DNA from: Paraktedonobacter sp036384215
GTDB taxonomy: Bacteria; Chloroflexota; Ktedonobacteria; Ktedonobacterales; Ktedonobacteraceae
Direction of reading: 5' to 3'
Assembly (NCBI GenBank): GCA_036384215.1
Contig: DASVMX010000418.1
Location: 1-9,050, forward strand
DNA length: 9,050 nt
In this document: piece after piece, positions 6,263 to 9,050 of the stretch
Position numbering within the stretch: position 1 is the first letter of the stretch
Layout: every line of letters starts with the position of its first letter
Program-made: the position numbers and the translations under genes
Notes under the pieces: model-generated
The model's input: the letters and a program-made list of their open reading frames with translations, nothing else
Told to the model about the DNA's origin: nothing
The model's database searches: none

Positions 6263-6343
6263 CCGAATTGAAACGTGATAATGGTTCAATTCATTCGCAT
6301 GAATATAATACATCTCTTGCAAGATTTCTTCAAGAGGTTTATT
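6263..6343 (-). pseudogene. 27-codon fragment of the PH-like family C-terminus
   Basis: Read on the minus strand from 6343, 27 codons give NKPLEEILQEMYYIHANELN... ending HVSIR. They align directly with the end of the 5556-6221 product (DKPVEEIVQQLYHIYAQELS ... IQIR). The fragment lacks a start, a ribosome binding site and everything before the last helix. Its frame differs from that of the fragment just upstream, whose stop codon it overlaps by 5 bp, and from that of the gene downstream. It is best explained as the stub of a third family member left by deletion. The region is also noticeably more AT-rich than htpG. Confidence 0.65.
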
Positions 6344-6578
6344 GCAGCAGTTGAACGCGATAGTAGCTCAGTTCGTTCATATGCTCGTAATAGAGCCGCT
6401 GCATAATCTCTTCGACGGGCCTGTCCAGGTAGACCTGAGGCATGAGCAGCGACGGTATGCCAAAGATGGAATTGCTTAATCTGATAAAACGCTCAAAAGC
6501 ATTGAAGCGCTTTAAAAATTGGTTTTCGTTTCTGGCGCGATTCCTGTCACTATTGTTTCTTTTCGCCCGAAGAGACAT
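6339..6578 (-). pseudogene. Truncated PH-like paralogue, C-terminal part only
   Basis: This 79-codon frame has about 60 residues (6339 to about 6524) that align without gaps to the C-terminal end of the 5556-6221 product. Compare FLKRFNAFERFIRLSNSIFG with FLAARFTLLERALHFSSSLFG, and YLDRPVEEIMQRLYYEHMNE with YLDKPVEEIVQQLYHIYAQE. The N-terminal tail, both membrane helices and the first PH strands are absent. The first 18 codons (MSLRAKRNNSDRNRARNE) overlap the 3' end of the upstream gene in another frame and look non-homologous. An AGGAAAAGAAG stretch precedes the ATG at 6578, so translation of a short soluble protein coupled to the upstream gene cannot be excluded. I favour a decayed paralogue. 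Confidence 0.65.
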
Positions 6579-7173
6579 CTGCTTCTTTTCCTGTTTCTTT
6601 CACGCCATAATCCCTGTTAATGCGTACAACCAGTTCCTGGGCGGAGAGGCTGAGGGCGTTCTGGGAGATGTTGAGGGCGGCGTTAGTGCGCGTGCTGAGA
6701 CGGGCGCTGGCGTTGAAGGCGAAGAGGAGGAGGTTGCGGCGGCTGAGGAACTGGCGTGTGTCGGTGGGGACGATGCTGAGATGGGTAAGGAAGAGGGCAC
6801 GGGCTACGTGGATGGATTTAACCTCGGACCAGGGGATGCTGATGGTACCCAGAAAGGGCAGGTGGCGCAGGGTCAGCCCTTCTCCATCGGCGTGGAGAGA
6901 GGGTTGACGATCAATGAGCAGGCGTATGGCGGACCAGCCGAGACCGCAGAGGTAGATGAAACAGATCAGATAGAGCAGGGCAAAGAGCACAAGGGTGAGC
7001 ACGCCATTGGCGCTCGCGCTTAGAAAGATTGCCACAACTGCCTGGCTGATGACCACGAAGACGACAAGGCAGAGAACAAGAATAATAGCCACGCGTCCCC
7101 TGCGCGGCTGAATATTGATCTGGGGCTGCTGCTGCGTGGGTTGGGGAGCTGGCTTTTTGTCGCGCGCTGGCAT
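6550..7173 (-). CDS. Two-helix membrane protein with PH/STM3941-like domain
   Basis: This 207-residue protein has a Pro/Gln/Lys-rich N-terminal tail (residues 1-27), two strong membrane helices (about 28-51 and 57-81), then a domain of about 110 residues and a charged C-terminal tail. The domain matches bacterial PH or STM3941-family patterns: GLTLRHLPFLGTISIPWSEV, a strand with LSIVPTD, RQFLSRR, then NISQNALSLSAQELVVRINR as final strand and helix. In that family the soluble domain is usually cytosolic and no enzymatic activity is known. AGGAG (7184-7180), 6 bases before the ATG, fixes the start, and an extended -10 promoter lies at 7201-7209. It is first in a minus-strand series leading through decayed paralogues and an intact relative to htpG. 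The function is unknown. Confidence 0.75.
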   Translation of the reverse strand: MPARDKKPAPQPTQQQPQINIQPRRGRVAIILVLCLVVFVVISQAVVAIFLSASANGVLTLVLFALLYLICFIYLCGLGWSAIRLLIDRQPSLHADGEGLTLRHLPFLGTISIPWSEVKSIHVARALFLTHLSIVPTDTRQFLSRRNLLLFAFNASARLSTRTNAALNISQNALSLSAQELVVRINRDYGVKETGKEADVSSGEKKQ

Positions 7174-7200
7174 GCATAACTCCTGACACTTTTTGCTGAT

Positions 7201-7209
7201 ATTCTAACA
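7201..7209 (-). promoter_or_regulatory. Extended -10 promoter for the PH-like gene
   Basis: On the minus strand TGT-TAGAAT (7209-7201) is an extended -10 element; no good -35 box is found 16-18 bp upstream. The predicted start is near 7194, leaving a leader of about 20 nt that contains the AGGAG site at 7184-7180. Confidence 0.45.
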
Positions 7210-7269
7210 CAGCCTGCAAGCGGCCTGCACAATGAGACTCCCAGCTTTCATCCTTCCCTGAAAGCACGT

Positions 7270-7301
7270 CTATAGTGTATAGTTGTATTTAAGCATATAA
7301 T
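7270..7301 (+). promoter_or_regulatory. Promoter and possible operator for the Clp-N gene
   Basis: A perfect TATAAT (7296-7301) gives a predicted start near 7308 and a leader of about 85 nt. The -35 region is poor (TAGTGT at 7273-7278, 17-bp spacing). Overlapping it is the inverted repeat CTATA-GTG-TATAG (7270-7282), placed where a repressor or activator could act. A weak -35 with a perfect -10 fits an activator-dependent or regulated promoter, but that is inference. No CtsR- or HrcA-type operator sequence is visible. Confidence 0.45.
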
Positions 7302-7323
7302 ACAAAGGGACAGAAGAAGCTTA

Positions 7324-7368
7324 TCTGGCGTTTTCTGCGAACAAGACAAGAGGTAATTGCGCGCCAGA
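7324..7368 (+). other. Possible leader stem-loop before the Clp-N gene
   Basis: TCTGGCG (7324-7330) and CGCCAGA (7362-7368) are perfect 7-base complements in the predicted 5' leader, with a 31-base loop. The right arm ends just before the Shine-Dalgarno region (AAGGGAGA, 7376-7383). A 7-bp stem with a loop this size is marginal and could be chance. Confidence 0.3.
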
Positions 7369-7392
7369 GGTTCAGAAGGGAGACAGCGGCCT

Positions 7393-8970
7393 ATGTTTGC
7401 GCGTAAGAGCTATAAGGCTGAGAGATTTACCGAGCGGGCCAGGAGGGTTTTGAGCCTGGCGCAGGAGGAGGCGCAACGTTTTCAGCACGATTATGTAGGG
7501 ACAGAGCATTTCCTGCTTGGTTTGATCAGAGAGGGCGAGGGGAGTGCTGCTCAGATTTTGCTGAAGCTGGGCGCAGACCTGGAAATGGTTCGGCGGAAGG
7601 CTGACGAAATAGTCGGGACTGGCGCTGTATGGCAGCCAGGCAAGATGGGGCTGACACCCAATGCGAAGAAAGTGCTTGAACTGGCGGTGGACGAGGCGCG
7701 CAAGTTGAATCATCACTACATTGGTAGCGAACATTTATTGTTAGGACTGCTCCGTCTATCTGAGTGTGTGGCGGTGTATATTTTGCAGGTGCTGGGAATT
7801 GAGGCCACAGCGGTGAGAATGGAGATATTCCAGGTACTCAACGCGGTATCTCAGGAGATGCCTCCCGCGCAGGAGCGTGAACTGTTTCTGGGGTGGGCGC
7901 GGACGGAGCGCCAGGAGAGGAAGGTTTTCGACATGGAACAGACAACAGGCCCTGGTGAACCACGCGGGGGGCGGGATCGCTTCGATAAATTTGACGTGGA
8001 TGCCTGCCGGGCGTTGAGCCTGGCGCAGGAGGAGGCGCAGCGTTTCCAGCACAACTATATTGGGACGGAACATTTGCTATTGGGCCTGGTCAGGCTGGAT
8101 GAGAGCGTGGTCGGGCAAGTCTTGAACCGGCTGGGGATTGAGCTGGCGAAGGTGCGCAGCTCGGTCGAGTTTATTATCGGGCATGGCGACCGCATAGTGC
8201 TGGGCGAGATTGGCCTGACTCCGCGCGCGAAGAAGGTGGTCGAGCTGGCGGTGGACGAAGCGCGGCTGCTGCGCCACGGCTACATCGGGACGGAACATAT
8301 TTTGCTCGGCCTGGTGCGCGAAGGCCAGGGCATCGCGGCTGGCGTGCTGGAGAGCCTGGGGGTAAAGCTGGAACGCGTGCGCGCGGCTGTGCTGGAGGTA
8401 CTGGGGAAAGGACGTGGACTGTTGAGCCTGGCCGGCGCGTATGTGCGCGGTGAAAAACAGCTTGGGGCGCAACTCTCTACCGTGCAGGACGCGGACGACC
8501 TGGTGCCGGAGCCAGCCAGCACGGATACTGAGGACCACGGCAATTTCTTCACTATTCGTTCCCGCCGCGTCCTGGTGCGTTCCTGCGAAGAGACGCGGCA
8601 ATACGAGCTGGAACCTGTGAGCACCCCACGCTTGCTGCTCTCATTGCTGCGCGAACAGAACGGCATCGCTTACCACGTTTTACGCAATCACGGTCTTGAA
8701 ACCGAGCGCCTGCTGGCCGCGATCCAACAATTACTGGCTGAAGAACATCTCACCGAGCAGGGAAATGAACAGGGCTTTACCACGGATGGAAAAAAGGCGA
8801 TAACGCTGGCCCTGGAAGAAGCCTGGGCGATGACGCAAACCGCGATTGGCTCCGAACACCTCTTGCTCGGCCTGCTGCGCAGCGAAGGGATCGCGTCCGG
8901 CATCCTCATCACGCGCGGCCTGACCCTGGACAAAGCCCGCGCGGAAATCCGCCGAATCATGGGCTTTTAA
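7393..8970 (+). CDS. Triple Clp N-terminal-domain protein lacking AAA+ ATPase
   Basis: This 525-residue protein consists of three tandem Clp-N (ClpC/ClpA N-terminal) domains, each a pair of repeats of about 75 residues. Domain 1 covers about 9-152, domain 2 about 197-338, domain 3 about 384-525. In ClpC this domain recruits adaptors and phosphoarginine-marked clients; here there are no Walker A/B motifs, no M-domain and no ClpP-docking loop. Domain 1 opens RFTERARRVLSLAQEEAQRF like a genuine ClpC. Repeat cores carry G(T/S)EH-x-LLGL at E38, E113, E226, E301 and E488; the fifth repeat instead has STPR (410-413). Linkers are polar (153-196, and an acidic one at 362-383). GGGAG at 7378-7382 supports ATG 7393 over an in-frame TTG at 7357. 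It diverges from the PH-like gene. By analogy with ATPase-free ClpC2-type proteins it may bind clients, adaptors or toxic ligands in competition with ClpC. It is not clpC itself. Confidence 0.93.
   Translation: MFARKSYKAERFTERARRVLSLAQEEAQRFQHDYVGTEHFLLGLIREGEGSAAQILLKLGADLEMVRRKADEIVGTGAVWQPGKMGLTPNAKKVLELAVDEARKLNHHYIGSEHLLLGLLRLSECVAVYILQVLGIEATAVRMEIFQVLNAVSQEMPPAQERELFLGWARTERQERKVFDMEQTTGPGEPRGGRDRFDKFDVDACRALSLAQEEAQRFQHNYIGTEHLLLGLVRLDESVVGQVLNRLGIELAKVRSSVEFIIGHGDRIVLGEIGLTPRAKKVVELAVDEARLLRHGYIGTEHILLGLVREGQGIAAGVLESLGVKLERVRAAVLEVLGKGRGLLSLAGAYVRGEKQLGAQLSTVQDADDLVPEPASTDTEDHGNFFTIRSRRVLVRSCEETRQYELEPVSTPRLLLSLLREQNGIAYHVLRNHGLETERLLAAIQQLLAEEHLTEQGNEQGFTTDGKKAITLALEEAWAMTQTAIGSEHLLLGLLRSEGIASGILITRGLTLDKARAEIRRIMGF
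7450..7475 (+). repeat. 26-bp direct repeat, copy 1 (Clp-N domain 1)
   Basis: This stretch, encoding the LSLAQEEAQ helix of the first repeat, is identical base for base to 8014-8039 in domain 2. The surrounding code is similar but diverged, for example in the HD/HN-Y-V/I-GTEH segment. It marks an internal duplication of domain 1 into domain 2, or later gene conversion. Confidence 0.85.
8014..8039 (+). repeat. 26-bp direct repeat, copy 2 (Clp-N domain 2)
   Basis: Identical to 7450-7475, 564 bp (188 codons) apart. That spacing equals one Clp-N domain plus linker. The equivalent helix of domain 3 (around 8554-8590) has no such identity, so domains 1 and 2 are the closest pair. Confidence 0.85.
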
Positions 8971-8989
8971 CAGCTTATATCAGTCATCC

Positions 8990-9008
8990 CAAACTTTGCA
9001 AAAGTTTG
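8990..9008. repeat. Small inverted repeat after the Clp-N gene
   Basis: CAAACTTT (8990-8997) pairs with AAAGTTTG (9001-9008) around GCA, about 20 bp past the stop codon. It is AT-rich with no U-tract after it. It may add to 3'-end formation together with the next hairpin. Confidence 0.5.
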
Positions 9009-9022
9009 TCAAAGCGCCCCAC

Positions 9023-9045
9023 CCCCTTTTTTCTCAAGGGGTTTT
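9023..9045 (+). terminator. Probable intrinsic terminator of the Clp-N gene
   Basis: CCCCTT (9023-9028) pairs with AAGGGG (9036-9041) and is followed by TTTT (9042-9045). The stem is short (6 bp, 7-base loop) and the U-run is brief, so it is a modest terminator. The position, about 55 bp past the stop codon, fits. The window ends just after it. Confidence 0.5.
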
Positions 9046-9050
9046 GTGAG

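Noticed and set aside
5697..6278. 193-codon plus-strand frame antisense to the 5556-6221 gene
   Set aside because: There is no ribosome binding site or domain, and the minus-strand frame is supported by paralogues in the same window.
6083..6322. 79-codon minus-strand frame that includes the 27-codon fragment
   Set aside because: Only its first 20 or so codons resemble the PH-like family; the rest is an out-of-frame reading of the downstream gene's start. Only the homologous part is reported, as a remnant.
6442..7023. 193-codon plus-strand frame rich in Glu and Gly, antisense to the PH-like gene
   Set aside because: The low-complexity product mirrors the opposite coding strand; the minus-strand frame has membrane helices, a ribosome binding site and a recognisable domain pattern.
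7357..7392. TTG start for the Clp-N gene at 7357
   Set aside because: The extra 12 residues are not Clp-like, and the better-placed ribosome binding site and ATG are at 7378-7395.
7174..7392. CIRCE (HrcA) or CtsR operator near the Clp-N or htpG genes
   Set aside because: I looked for TTAGCACTC/GAGTGCTAA and GGTCAAA-type repeats and found none.

Overview
The window looks like chromosomal DNA of a moderately high-GC bacterium with long-leader-free, sigma70-type promoters. My best guess is Chloroflexota, class Ktedonobacteria: serine tRNAs in tandem, an HtpG, a CrtQ/HpnB-like membrane glycosyltransferase, an orphan ABC-2 permease, small bacterial-PH-like membrane proteins and a Clp-N-only protein. 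That placement is inference only; nothing here is a taxonomic marker I can score.

Layout. Bases 1-65 form a very long hairpin. A good promoter (88-116) then drives two tandem serine tRNAs, anticodons CGA and GGA (124-303). Directly after the second tRNA, an imperfect 18-20 bp tandem duplication leads into an ArsR-family regulator that has lost its N-terminal third (306-583). A DinB-like protein follows (668-1153). It converges, with only 2 bp between stop codons, on a family 2 glycosyltransferase on the minus strand (1156-2385). Divergent from that is a lone ABC-2 type permease (2604-3500). It converges on htpG (minus, 3597-5519), and the space between them holds a perfect 26-bp hairpin and a terminator that includes the htpG stop codon.

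Upstream of htpG on the same strand is a group of small membrane proteins with a PH-like C-terminal half: an intact gene (5556-6221), two decayed fragments carrying the same C-terminal signature in different frames (6263-6343 and 6339-6578), and a second intact, more divergent member (6550-7173). Divergent from this group is a 525-residue protein (7393-8970) made of three tandem Clp N-terminal domains (six repeats) with no AAA+ ATPase module.

How the genes may work together. The right half combines the Hsp90 chaperone HtpG with an ATPase-free protein carrying the substrate/adaptor-binding domain of ClpC, so it has a protein-quality-control flavour. Five of the six Clp-N repeats keep the G(T/S)EH glutamate associated with phosphoarginine or adaptor recognition in ClpC. 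The triple Clp-N protein is the most interesting object here; the decaying PH-like array and the tRNA/truncated-ArsR junction come next. The left half is a set of unrelated single-gene units. I saw no CRISPR array, transposase, phage gene or defence system.
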